A DNA stretch of 46,834 nucleotides from Bernardetia sp. Lineage in GTDB: Bacteria > Bacteroidota > Bacteroidia > Cytophagales > Bernardetiaceae. The notes under the pieces are model-generated. The model saw only the letters and a program-made list of their open reading frames with translations, was not told the origin of the DNA and made no database searches. The translations under genes were made by a program, and so were the position numbers. The DNA lies in assembly GCA_020630575.1 (NCBI GenBank), contig JAHDBD010000032.1:1-46834 (forward strand), written 5' to 3'. Below, one piece after another: positions 25,866-34,349 of the stretch. Positions within the stretch are counted from its first letter, which is position 1. Each line of letters opens with the position of its first letter.

Positions 25866-28800
25866 TTATCCCATCTTAAAACCAATCACAAGGACATCGT
25901 CGATTTGTTGTCTTTGTCCTTTCCATCGTATAAAACCACGCTCTAAAAGTTGTCTTTGAGCATCCATGTCTTCTGCATGAATATCTCTCAAGACTTGACG
26001 GAAACGTTTTTTCATAAACTTCTCGTCGTGTTTTCCTCCAAACTGGTCTTGATAACCATCAGAAAATATATAAAAAGAAGTTGGCTCATTTACTTTAATA
26101 ACATGTTCCTTAAAAGTTGGGGTTTTCTTTAGATATTTTCTTGAATAGCCTCCAATTCCTCTAATATCACCTTTTACTTGTTCTACATTTCCATTTTGAA
26201 TATAAATCAATGGATTTTTTGCTCCTCCAAAAACTACTTCATTATTATTTTTATCAATTACACAAATTGACATATCCATTCCATCACGGCTTTGCGTTTC
26301 ATTCTGACGTAATGTGTTTCGGACAGCTTTATCTAACTCTTCCAAAATAAGAGCAGGACTCATAATACCCATCACGTTAATAATTCTGTCTAAATGTGTT
26401 TCAGCAATAATAGACATAAATGCCCCTGGAACGCCATGTCCTGTACAGTCAATGGCAGCAACGATAGTTTTACCTTCTTTTTCTGTAAACCAATAAAAAT
26501 CGCCACTGACAATATCACGAGGTAAAAATAAAACAAAGGCTTCAAAAGCATCTTTTAGTATAGATAAAGGTGGTAAAAGTGCGTGTTGAATTCGTTTTGC
26601 ATAATTGATACTATCTGTAATATCTTTATTCTTTGATTCAAGAGAAATCCTATTTTCATCTATTTCATGTTTTTGAGCTTCTATTTTTGTATAGGCTTGT
26701 GAGTTATCTAAAGCAATTACGATATAGGTAGCTAGATTTCTAAGAATAGATAAGTGTTCTGAATCAAAGGCATTTTCTTTATAACTCTGAGCTGTTATGA
26801 CACCAATTTTTCGCTCTGCCAAAACTAAAGGCAAATAAACAACTGAAGAAGTAGTTTTCCCAAAATCTGGATGTGGCTTTTCTTCCATGTATTTCAGATA
26901 TTCTTGTTGAACGTTATGAATTATAATCTCACGCTGCTCACTAAAAGATTTGACAGCTAGTTCACTCTTATCATTCAAATCTAAAATATGAAAAGGTAGT
27001 ACATTTCCATTTTCAATAAAACCAGAAATAGTTAGGCAATTTGCATCTTCATCAAAAAGAGCCACTCCAAAAGCATCAGCAGGCATTACTTTTTGGATAT
27101 TATCATAAACAGATCGAATAATTTCTTTATGATCCAAACGAGCTGTTATTTGTCTTCCAATATCACTAAGCAAACGAATATTTGCATACGCATTTTCAAG
27201 TTGATCACGCTGAACACGTAACTCTTCAGTAGTTTCTAGCAATTCACCTGTTCTTTCTTTTACAGAGTTTTCTAGTTTTGCATTTTGTTCTCTAATAGAT
27301 TTTGTTCTGAAATAATAAATTGTCCAAAGTCCACTTGCAATAACCAAAATAACAGCAAATCTAAATCCTAATGTAGCCCAAAAAGGAGGACGCATTCTAA
27401 TTTTGACAGATGCACCTTCATTATTCCATAGACCATCATTATTTGCAGCACGAACCACAAATTTATATTCTCCTTTAGGCAAATTTGTATAAGAAGCAAA
27501 ACGACGATCGTTTACTTCATTCCAATTTTCCTCAAATCCTTCCAAACGATATGAGTATCTATTATTTTCAGGATGTAAAAAATTAAGAGCCGTAAATTCG
27601 AATGTAATTACTTGGTCTTCATAATCTAAAATAATTTCATCAACAACTGAAATATGATGTGTGAGAGGAGAATCTTCATTATTTGCATCTCTTACAGCCA
27701 CAGATTTATTAAATATTTTAAAATCCGTCAGAACAACAGGAGGAAGATAATTATTTGATTTTACAGTATCTGGATGAAACATAGTTAGTCCTCCAATTCC
27801 ACCAAAAAACATCATTCCATCATTTTTTCTCAAGTAAGAAGCACCTGAGTTAAACTCATTGCTTTGTATTCCATCTTCAAGATTAAATTCCCATACGATA
27901 CTATCTCCAACATCAAACTTAAGAATACCATTATTTGTACTTAGCCATAGATTTTCTTTTTTATCTCCCAAAACTCCATGAATAACTCTACTAAGTTTTA
28001 TATCTAGTTCGCCAAAATGAAGGGCTTTTTTGGTTTTTGGATCAAAACGATTTAGTCCATTTGGCGTTCCTAACCAAAGATAACCTGATGCGTCTTCCCA
28101 AATTGTTCTGATTGCATTGCTACTAATACTTGTAGGATCATCATCTTTATAAGAAAAATTTTCAAAAGAAAGGATATTTCCTTCATTGTCTCTCTTGGCA
28201 AGACTAAGTCCTCCTTCTTCTGTTCCTATCCATAGATTTCTATTTCTATCCTCAAAAATAATACGGACACTATTTCCTGCTAAAGATGTTGCATTATTTT
28301 TATCATGAATAAAGTATCTAAAACGGTATTTTTTTGGATTTATTTTTTCAAAATTTAAATAATTTCCTGTTGTATCTTCATAAATTTCATTCAATCCTTT
28401 TTGAAAAGTTCCTACCCATATTTTACCAAAGCTATCTTTATATATAGTAGAAATTCTGTTTCCACTCGGTGATTTTTGTGCAAAATCATTTTCACTTTCT
28501 ACAAAAGTTTGAAAATCTAAAGGAATATGAGTTTGTTTGTCAAGTGTAGCTCTAAAAAGACCATTTTTGAGTACAGAACCCCACAAAACAGAATCTCCTT
28601 CATTTAATAAAGCTGTTACATCTCTAGTATTTGGATTTTGGAAGGAAGAAAAAAATGTACTATAATTGAAAGCAGAGTCTTTAGTTACGTTCAGATAACT
28701 CCAACCATCTGCTGTTCCTATCCAAAGGTTATTTTTATCAGAGTTTGTTATACTCCACACCCATGCTGGAGGAAGACTATTTTGATTTTCAGGGTTATGA

Positions 28801-29867
28801 CGGAATGTTTTGAATTGTTTGGTACGAGTATTTATCTTAAAAATTCCATTTTTATTTGTTCCTATCCATAAAAGTCCTGATTTACTTCTTGTAATAGCAT
28901 TAAAAGAGCCATAATTCTCAAAGGTATTGCCAATATTTTGACGCTTATAGGTGTGATTATTTTGATTGAACTTACCAAGTTCTAGAGCAGAGATAATCCA
29001 TAAATTACCATCTTCATCTTGTTCTATCCCTTCAATAGCTAAAGGAGAAGCTTTGTAAGACGACATATTATCACCCAAACGATTATATCTTCCTATTCCA
29101 TTTTTTGTTCCTATCCAAAGTGCCTTAAAACGGTCTTCAAAAAAACAGGTAATATGTCCATTTGGTAAAGATGAAAAAGTAGAGTCTGCCAAAAAGACTT
29201 TAAAATCGTTTGTTTTGGGTTGATAACGAGCTGCGCCATTTGTTGTTCCTATCCAAACATTTCCTTTTTTATCTGTGTAAAGTGCCGTAATTTCATTATT
29301 AGGAATAGAATTAGTCTTTCCATCAGCAAAATATCGTTCAAACTTTTTTGTTTTTCTATCAAATTTGTTAAGTCCATTTTTTGTACCCACCCAAATCACT
29401 CCTGTCGTATCTTCTGTAATTGAGCTTACATCATCATTAGAAATACTGTTTTTGTTTTTTTGTTGATAATGATAGTTTGTAAAATTATCAAAATCAAGAT
29501 TGTACTTTGAAAATCCATCTTTTGTACCTACCCAAATTGTACCGTCTTTAGATTGAAAAAGCATTTGTATATTGTTATCAGGAAGAGAGGTAGTATCTCC
29601 TCGTTGTAATTTGAATACTTTAAATTTATAAGCATCGTATCTATTTAGTCCGTCTTGCGTTCCGAACCACATGAATCCTTTTTGGTCTTGCAGAATAGAA
29701 AGCACTGTCGATTGAGACAATCCTTGATCGATGCTCAGATGTTCGGCTTCTAAGGGTGTATCTCCAAAATCAGTAAATTGAGCAAAAGAAGAATTGGAGA
29801 AGATAGAAAGACTATAAAAAGTTAGAATACAGAAAAAAAGTGTACGAACGTACCTTATGCATTTCAT
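25866..29867 (-). CDS. Propeller sensor with GAF and SpoIIE-type PP2C phosphatase
   Basis: 1333 aa. A signal peptide (MKCIRYVRTLFFCILTFYSLSIF...FAQ, cleaved near 30) leads into a periplasmic sensor of many Reg_prop blades (recurrent DxxGxxWxGTxxGLxRF, about 45-690), forming a double seven-bladed propeller, then the Y_Y_Y domain (about 740-815, FTALNFLHPENNRYSYRLEG...FVVRAANNDG). One TM helix follows (about 825-850), a coiled coil, a GAF domain (about 895-1055) and a C-terminal SpoIIE PP2C domain (PRDIVSGDFYW, IDCTGHGVPGAFMS, SRDGMDMSICVID, FSDGYQDQFGG). Unlike classical hybrid two-component propellers it has no histidine kinase, receiver or HTH: the output is a Ser/Thr phosphatase. Ligand unknown; glycans are usual for propeller sensors of the gut Bacteroides type. 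Confidence 0.93.
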   Translation of the reverse strand: MKCIRYVRTLFFCILTFYSLSIFSNSSFAQFTDFGDTPLEAEHLSIDQGLSQSTVLSILQDQKGFMWFGTQDGLNRYDAYKFKVFKLQRGDTTSLPDNNIQMLFQSKDGTIWVGTKDGFSKYNLDFDNFTNYHYQQKNKNSISNDDVSSITEDTTGVIWVGTKNGLNKFDRKTKKFERYFADGKTNSIPNNEITALYTDKKGNVWIGTTNGAARYQPKTNDFKVFLADSTFSSLPNGHITCFFEDRFKALWIGTKNGIGRYNRLGDNMSSYKASPLAIEGIEQDEDGNLWIISALELGKFNQNNHTYKRQNIGNTFENYGSFNAITRSKSGLLWIGTNKNGIFKINTRTKQFKTFRHNPENQNSLPPAWVWSITNSDKNNLWIGTADGWSYLNVTKDSAFNYSTFFSSFQNPNTRDVTALLNEGDSVLWGSVLKNGLFRATLDKQTHIPLDFQTFVESENDFAQKSPSGNRISTIYKDSFGKIWVGTFQKGLNEIYEDTTGNYLNFEKINPKKYRFRYFIHDKNNATSLAGNSVRIIFEDRNRNLWIGTEEGGLSLAKRDNEGNILSFENFSYKDDDPTSISSNAIRTIWEDASGYLWLGTPNGLNRFDPKTKKALHFGELDIKLSRVIHGVLGDKKENLWLSTNNGILKFDVGDSIVWEFNLEDGIQSNEFNSGASYLRKNDGMMFFGGIGGLTMFHPDTVKSNNYLPPVVLTDFKIFNKSVAVRDANNEDSPLTHHISVVDEIILDYEDQVITFEFTALNFLHPENNRYSYRLEGFEENWNEVNDRRFASYTNLPKGEYKFVVRAANNDGLWNNEGASVKIRMRPPFWATLGFRFAVILVIASGLWTIYYFRTKSIREQNAKLENSVKERTGELLETTEELRVQRDQLENAYANIRLLSDIGRQITARLDHKEIIRSVYDNIQKVMPADAFGVALFDEDANCLTISGFIENGNVLPFHILDLNDKSELAVKSFSEQREIIIHNVQQEYLKYMEEKPHPDFGKTTSSVVYLPLVLAERKIGVITAQSYKENAFDSEHLSILRNLATYIVIALDNSQAYTKIEAQKHEIDENRISLESKNKDITDSINYAKRIQHALLPPLSILKDAFEAFVLFLPRDIVSGDFYWFTEKEGKTIVAAIDCTGHGVPGAFMSIIAETHLDRIINVMGIMSPALILEELDKAVRNTLRQNETQSRDGMDMSICVIDKNNNEVVFGGAKNPLIYIQNGNVEQVKGDIRGIGGYSRKYLKKTPTFKEHVIKVNEPTSFYIFSDGYQDQFGGKHDEKFMKKRFRQVLRDIHAEDMDAQRQLLERGFIRWKGQRQQIDDVLVIGFKMG

Positions 29868-29916
29868 TAGATTAGGGCTATTAATTTTGATAGAATCAAC
29901 TAAATTTAGTTACTGT

Positions 29917-29997
29917 TATGGAAAAATAAGCAAAAATTAAAGCAAAATGGTTTTTTATATAACTACTTTCGGTAAAAATGTTTTTTTATTAGGTAGA
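29917..29997. repeat. 81-bp direct repeat, copy A
   Basis: Aligns without gaps to 30561-30641 with five differences. It begins 50 bp upstream of the propeller gene's start. Includes the stretch atataactactttcggtaaa and ends tattaggtaga. Confidence 0.9.
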
Positions 29998-30223
29998 GCC
30001 AACATAATCATCAGTGTATTTAATTATATATTTTAAGCAGATACTACGGTTAAAACTATTTTTTGCGTAATTAAATTTGGCGTTATTAGTAGATTCACAA
30101 AATATTCATCTAAAAAATTGAATAATATTTTGTTTTATAAAAATTAATTCCTATCATTGCATATCTAATGTAAGAATTAGATGTTTATATCATTTTTTTA
30201 AATTTATCAAAATAACTTATCCT

Positions 30224-30361
30224 ATGTTTAAGAAAAAAGAATCTTCATTGAAAAAATTCAAAGCTGCTAAAATTACTAAAGCTCAAGCTGAAAAAATACA
30301 AGGTGGGGCAGATTTAAAAGAATTTGCAGAAAAGTGTATAAGTGCTTTAAACGAATGTTAA
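30224..30361 (+). CDS. Double-glycine leader peptide (RiPP/bacteriocin-like precursor)
   Basis: A 45-aa product, MFKKKESSLKKFKAAKITKA then QAEKIQGG and the core ADLKEFAEKCISALNEC. The N-terminal 28 residues look like a double-glycine leader: basic start, an amphipathic helix, then KITKAQAEKIQGG, close to the LSxxELxxIxGG leaders recognised by C39-peptidase ABC transporters and to the 'natural product precursor, GG-type' families of Bacteroidota. The 17-residue core has two Cys (38 and 45), which could form a disulfide or thioether. The frame is intact, the start is an ATG, and a 20-bp U-tailed hairpin follows 22 bp after the stop. No maturation enzyme, peptidase or transporter is in the window. 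It lies between the two 81-bp repeats. The peptide could instead be a signal or an orphan. Confidence 0.72.
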   Translation: MFKKKESSLKKFKAAKITKAQAEKIQGGADLKEFAEKCISALNEC

Positions 30362-30383
30362 ATAAAAAATATTTGAAGTAATA

Positions 30384-30427
30384 CTTAAAAAGTCTATTCA
30401 TTTTTTGAAATGAGTAGACTTTTTAAG
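30384..30427 (+). terminator. strong terminator of the double-glycine peptide gene
   Basis: cttaaaaagtctattcattt (30384-30403) pairs with aaatgagtagactttttaag (30408-30427), 20 bp with one G-U and a 4-nt loop. It lies 22 bp after the stop and supports the small gene being transcribed as its own unit. Confidence 0.85.
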
Positions 30428-30560
30428 TTTTTATAAAACCACTTTTTTAGAAGCTACGATACTTAACAGCAAACGGTTTTAAAAATCCTATCTCCTAGGA
30501 TTGGCAAAAGAGAGTTTTGCAAACTCACTTTCTATTACAAAAGAGCCTAGTTTTATTTTA

Positions 30561-30641
30561 TATGGAAAAATACACAAAAATTAAAGCAAAACATTTTTTT
30601 ATATAACTACTTTCGGTAAAAATGTTTTTTTATTAGGTAGA
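30561..30641. repeat. 81-bp direct repeat, copy B
   Basis: 76 of 81 bases are the same as copy A. Inside it, aaaacattttt (30588-30598) pairs with aaaaatgtttt (30618-30628), followed by Ts, so the repeat is itself a terminator-like hairpin. Confidence 0.9.
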
Positions 30642-30775
30642 AAAGCCTTTTGGATTTGACTAAGATGTAAGTAGTTTAAAATAAAATTGCTGGATAACGA
30701 TTTGTTCAAATTTTAGAAAAAATGTATATTGAAGTAATTACAAATTTAAAAACACCAAATTATATATTATTTCGT

Positions 30776-31225
30776 ATGCAAACACTCAAATATCAACTTG
30801 GAAAGATAATCGGAATGACTTTCGTTGTGCTAGGAAGTATTTTTTTTATAATTATGTTAGCTAACATAAATAATGGCAGAAATGAACTTGTAGATGGTTT
30901 GTTAGGAGGAATTGCCTTGGGAGGAATACCAGCATTAGCAGGCTTTTTTTTGTGGAAGTTTTCACGCACAGGACAACGAAAATTTTTGATGAACAAATAT
31001 GAGCGTCAAATACTAGAAGCTGCCTCTCAAAATGGAGGACATCTAACTCCCACAGAACTAGCCATGAAAACTGACCTGAGCCTTAAAGAATCTAAAAAAG
31101 TATTAGAAACAATGCAAATAGAAGGCTATTCTGAACTCAAAATTTCTTCTAATGGCTCAATTGTTTTTTATTTTAGAGAACTAGATAAAGGAGATAATTA
31201 TGCAGAAAGTGAGCTATTGAATTAA
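30776..31225 (+). CDS. Small membrane protein with C-terminal winged-helix-like domain
   Basis: 149 aa from ATG 30776 (MQTLKYQLGKIIGMTF), chosen because it opens just before the first TM helix; an in-frame ATG at 30722, preceded by an A-rich stretch, would add 18 residues and cannot be excluded. Two TM segments lie at about 10-30 and 42-60 (GGIALGGIPALAGFFLW), then a basic stretch. The C-terminal part (about 75-140) reads NKYERQILEAASQNGGHLTPTELAMKTDLSLKESKKVLETMQIEGYSEL, a clear winged helix-turn-helix layout, as in membrane-tethered regulators. Whether it binds DNA is inference. It is the first gene downstream of the RiPP-like locus and repeat copy B. Confidence 0.72.
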   Translation: MQTLKYQLGKIIGMTFVVLGSIFFIIMLANINNGRNELVDGLLGGIALGGIPALAGFFLWKFSRTGQRKFLMNKYERQILEAASQNGGHLTPTELAMKTDLSLKESKKVLETMQIEGYSELKISSNGSIVFYFRELDKGDNYAESELLN

Positions 31226-31399
31226 TAGACTTTATCTCTATTTATGAGAATTCTAAAAATTAATTTTACCTTTCCCTTTAGCTTCGTTAAGAGTTTTTTA
31301 TATCATTTTTTTGTAACTTGCAGACCTCTCAACTACTGCATAGCAGTAATTTTTCAGTAATCTTTACAATACAACATTTACATAAAAAGTATAACTTAT

Positions 31400-32593
31400 A
31401 TGACACTCAAAGAAGTTTATTTAGTTTCAACAGTTCGTACTCCTATTGGTAGTTTTAATGGTTCTTTGGCAGCCGTTGCAGCTACACAACTTGGTGCAAC
31501 AGCAATAAAAGGAGCATTACAAAAAATCAATCTTGACCCAAAAGAAGTAGAAGAAGTTTATATGGGTAATGTAATTTCAGCAAATCTTGGACAAGCTCCT
31601 GCTCGTCAGGCTGCTGTTTTGGCTGGTCTTCCTTATTCTGTTCAATGTACAACAGTGAATAAAGTATGTGCTTCGGGTATGAAAGCGATTATGTTTGCTG
31701 CTCAAAGTATTATGTTAGGTCATTCGGATGTAGTAGTTGCTGGAGGAATGGAAAGTATGACAAATATCCCTTTTTACTTAGATAAAGCTCGTTTTGGTGG
31801 TTACGGCTACGGACACGGAACACTTATCGATGGACTTATGCGTGATGGCTTGGCTGATGCGTATGACAATTCTGCTATGGGTGTAAGTGCTGATAAAACA
31901 GCCGAAAAATATAAGTTTACTCGTGAAGCACAAGATGCTTTTGCTATAGAATCTTATACTCGTTCAAAAAATGCAACAGAATCAGGCAGATTTAAAGACG
32001 AAATTGTAGCTGTAGAAATTCCACAAAGAAAAGGTGACCCAGTAGTAGTAAATGAAGATGAGGAGTACAAAAAAGTAAAATTTGATAAAATACCTACTCT
32101 TAGAGCTGTTTTTTCTGCAAATGGAACAGTTACAGCAGCAAATGCTTCTACAATCAATGATGGTGCTTCGGCTGCAATCTTGATGAGTGGAGAGAAAGTA
32201 AAAGAATTAGGACTTACTCCAATTGCTAGAATCGTAGACTTTGCAGATGCCGAACAAGAACCACAATGGTTTACGACTGCACCAACAATTGCAGCACCAA
32301 AAGCTCTAAAACGTGCAGGTCTTACAAAAAATGACATTGACTTTTTCGAAGTAAATGAAGCATTTTCAGCTGTAACGATGGCATTCAATAAAGAATTAGA
32401 TATTGATCCTAAAATTGTAAACGTAAACGGTGGAGCAGTTTCTTTAGGACACCCACTTGGCTGTTCGGGTTCAAGAATTGTAACAACACTTACTAATGTT
32501 CTTAGTCAGAACAATGGTAAATATGGATTAGCTGCTATTTGTAATGGTGGTGGTGGTGCTTCAGCAATCATTATTGAAAATTTGAAGAAATAA
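31400..32593 (+). CDS. Acetyl-CoA C-acetyltransferase (thiolase)
   Basis: 397 aa, the standard thiolase length. It catalyses 2 acetyl-CoA to acetoacetyl-CoA plus CoA, or the reverse. N-terminal loop TPIGSFNGSLA; nucleophile Cys90 in VNKVCASGMKA; GGMESMTNIPF; the C-terminal half carries NEAFSAV, His351 in GGAVSLGHPLGCSG and Cys381 in AICNGGGGASA, so all catalytic residues are present. It matches biosynthetic/degradative type (AtoB/PhaA) thiolases. The following gene is a RidA homologue 105 bp downstream, but a hairpin between them suggests separate transcripts. No other beta-oxidation or ketone gene is present. Confidence 0.95.
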   Translation: MTLKEVYLVSTVRTPIGSFNGSLAAVAATQLGATAIKGALQKINLDPKEVEEVYMGNVISANLGQAPARQAAVLAGLPYSVQCTTVNKVCASGMKAIMFAAQSIMLGHSDVVVAGGMESMTNIPFYLDKARFGGYGYGHGTLIDGLMRDGLADAYDNSAMGVSADKTAEKYKFTREAQDAFAIESYTRSKNATESGRFKDEIVAVEIPQRKGDPVVVNEDEEYKKVKFDKIPTLRAVFSANGTVTAANASTINDGASAAILMSGEKVKELGLTPIARIVDFADAEQEPQWFTTAPTIAAPKALKRAGLTKNDIDFFEVNEAFSAVTMAFNKELDIDPKIVNVNGGAVSLGHPLGCSGSRIVTTLTNVLSQNNGKYGLAAICNGGGGASAIIIENLKK

Positions 32594-32620
32594 TTGATAC
32601 TATTTCAAAATAAACAAATT

Positions 32621-32652
32621 ACCGTATTTTGTACTTTACAGAATACGGTTTT
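32621..32652 (+). terminator. terminator of the thiolase gene
   Basis: accgtattttgt (32621-32632) pairs with acagaatacggt (32638-32649) with one G-U, followed by Ts. It begins 28 bp after the stop. Confidence 0.75.
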
Positions 32653-32697
32653 ATTTATTTACCTATTTCTGATTCTCAAATCCTAATTTTAAAAAAA

Positions 32698-33087
32698 ATG
32701 TCAAGAATAGTATTTACAGAAAATGCTCCTGCTCCTATTGGTCCTTATAGTCAAGCTGTTTGGAATGGAAACACACTTTTTGTGTCTGGACAAATTGCAA
32801 TGGATGCAAAAAGTGGCAAAATTACAGGTCAAGATGGAGAAAGCATAGAAGACGAAACACACAAAGTAATGCACAATATGGGACAAATTTTGGAAGCTGC
32901 TGAGCTTTCTTACTACAACATTGTAAAGTGCAGTATTTTTGTAAAAGATATGAATGATTTTCAAGCTATTAATAAGGCTTATGGTGAATATTTCACAGAA
33001 AACCCTCCTGCTAGAGAAACTGTTGAAGTATCTCGTTTGCCAAAAGATGTACGTGTAGAAATTTCTTGTGTGGCTGCAAAAGAATAA
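32698..33087 (+). CDS. ridA: RidA-family enamine/imine deaminase
   Basis: 129 aa from ATG 32698, preceded by an A-run; an upstream in-frame start would add 23 residues that no family member has. RidA proteins hydrolyse reactive 2-aminoacrylate and related imines released by PLP enzymes. Motifs: NAPAPIGPYSQAV, LFVSGQIAMD, KVMHNMGQILEAA, CSIFVKDMNDF, and NPPARETVEVSRLPKDVRVEISCVA, with the active-site Arg106 and Glu121. Full length; a trimeric cytosolic enzyme. Monocistronic between two terminators. Confidence 0.95.
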   Translation: MSRIVFTENAPAPIGPYSQAVWNGNTLFVSGQIAMDAKSGKITGQDGESIEDETHKVMHNMGQILEAAELSYYNIVKCSIFVKDMNDFQAINKAYGEYFTENPPARETVEVSRLPKDVRVEISCVAAKE

Positions 33088-33112
33088 TTTTTGTAATTTT
33101 ACATTAATTTAA

Positions 33113-33148
33113 AAATCCTAAGAGAATCTAAAACCTCTTAGGATTTTA
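33113..33148 (+). terminator. terminator of ridA
   Basis: aaatcctaagag (33113-33124) and ctcttaggattt (33135-33146) form a 12-bp perfect stem with a 10-nt loop and Ts. Confidence 0.82.
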
Positions 33149-33258
33149 TTAGTATCTTATTAAAACTAATCCTTTCCAAATTAAGTTAATATGATTGTAG
33201 AATCATCTAATTTCAGATAATTTACAACTTACCATTTATAATTCATCATTTAAAAGGT

Positions 33259-33867
33259 TTGGCAAACAAAAAATATAGAAATTTATTAAAAGGATTTGCT
33301 AAAAATGCGCCTCAACTTCTTTGGAATGCGCCTTCTTTATTTCCTCATAGTCTTCGCTTGCTTCTTCATGCAGACGAGTTTATGCCCCACGCCAAGAGTT
33401 TGTTACCTCAATCGTCTTTACTTGCGCCTCATATAGAAAAACTGTTACCTTATAAAGAAGAACTTTTGCCCTATGCCAATCAGATAGCTCCTCATGCAGA
33501 AAAACTTCTTCCCTATTCTGATCAGCTTTTACCTCATGCAGAAGAATTATTGCCTTATTTTCATTTATTTGAGCCGTATTTAGATGAGTTGTTACCTTAT
33601 ACAGATTTGCTTTTAAAGTACAAAGACGTACTTTTGCCAGAAGTCGAAAAGCTACTCCCTCATTGTAAAATTTTGCTTCCTCATGGTGAAAGGCTACTTC
33701 CTCATGCAGAAGAAATGTTTGTACATTTAGATATTTTACTTTTGTATGTAGATAAACTTTTACCTGCCGAACATCACAATATACCTGTAAAATCAATAGA
33801 ATCAGTTTCTAATCTGACTGAAAATTTAGAAGAATTAGAGGAAAAAGAAACAGACGAAGAAGAGTAA
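33259..33867 (+). CDS. Tandem proline-heptad repeat protein
   Basis: 202 aa from a TTG (aaagg shortly upstream). I recognise no family. Residues 27-173 are 21 uninterrupted seven-residue units, consensus L-L-P-(H/Y)-x-E-x: LFPHSLR, LLLHADE, FMPHAKS, ... LLPHGER, LLPHAEE, ... LLPAEHH. Pro sits at position 3 in 17 of 21 units and His or Tyr at position 4 in 18 of 21. No unit is missing or has an insertion, so the repeat is under selection. The N-terminus is basic (MANKKYRNLLKGFAKN) and the C-terminal 29 residues are acidic (NLEELEEKETDEEE). No signal or TM. Periodic Pro argues against an ordinary coiled coil; a stacked helical-turn or solenoid is likelier. Function unknown; the next gene encodes a small membrane protein 23 bp downstream. 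Confidence 0.75.
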   Translation: MANKKYRNLLKGFAKNAPQLLWNAPSLFPHSLRLLLHADEFMPHAKSLLPQSSLLAPHIEKLLPYKEELLPYANQIAPHAEKLLPYSDQLLPHAEELLPYFHLFEPYLDELLPYTDLLLKYKDVLLPEVEKLLPHCKILLPHGERLLPHAEEMFVHLDILLLYVDKLLPAEHHNIPVKSIESVSNLTENLEELEEKETDEEE

Positions 33868-33890
33868 ATCATTAAAAATCTCATTTAGCC

Positions 33891-34349
33891 ATGAACAATA
33901 AAATTTCTTTCAAATTTCAAACACTTTTTTCGCTTTCTATTTTCTGTTTAGGAGTTATCGGAATTGCTGCTTGGTCACTTTCTTTAGAATCAAACTGGAA
34001 ATTTTTGATTATCGGTATTGCTGCAATTATCGTTTTACTACTTCTTCTCAAAATTTCTACAATGCCTACTTCATTTCATTTTTCAAAAAAAGAATTAGTT
34101 GTTTCTTATTTATTTCTACCAAAAAAGAAATGGCTTTTTGAAGATTTGAAAGAATGGAACGCAGTAGAAATCAAAACTTTTAATGACGTTTATAAAATTT
34201 TAGAGCTTAGTTTTGTTAAAGACAAAAAGCTTCAAAAAGCAAAAAAAATAGGAATCAGTAAGCAAGAATACAAAGGATTTGAATTTTTCGATAAATTTAT
34301 GAATAAGAATTTCAAAGAATTAAAGATAGAGATAGAAAAGCAGAAATAA
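33891..34349 (+). CDS. Small two-TM membrane protein with PH-like C-terminal domain
   Basis: 152 aa. Two adjacent transmembrane helices (about 10-30 and 38-54, FLIIGIAAIIVLLLLL) are followed by a soluble alpha/beta part (about 60-150) with the pattern FHFSKKELVVSYLFLPKKKWLFEDLKEW...YKILELSFVKDKK. This resembles bacterial PH/YdbT-type domains (strands, then W/E-rich turn), but the match is loose. It starts 23 bp after the heptad-repeat gene and could be its operon partner. Function unknown. Confidence 0.65.
   Translation: MNNKISFKFQTLFSLSIFCLGVIGIAAWSLSLESNWKFLIIGIAAIIVLLLLLKISTMPTSFHFSKKELVVSYLFLPKKKWLFEDLKEWNAVEIKTFNDVYKILELSFVKDKKLQKAKKIGISKQEYKGFEFFDKFMNKNFKELKIEIEKQK

Noticed and set aside
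31954..32388. 144-codon open frame opposite the thiolase gene
   Set aside because: The thiolase is complete with all catalytic residues, so the opposite frame is a shadow.
33380..33796. 138-codon open frame on the minus strand opposite the heptad-repeat gene
   Set aside because: A 21-bp repeat on one strand automatically leaves long open frames on the other; its translation has no signal or motif.
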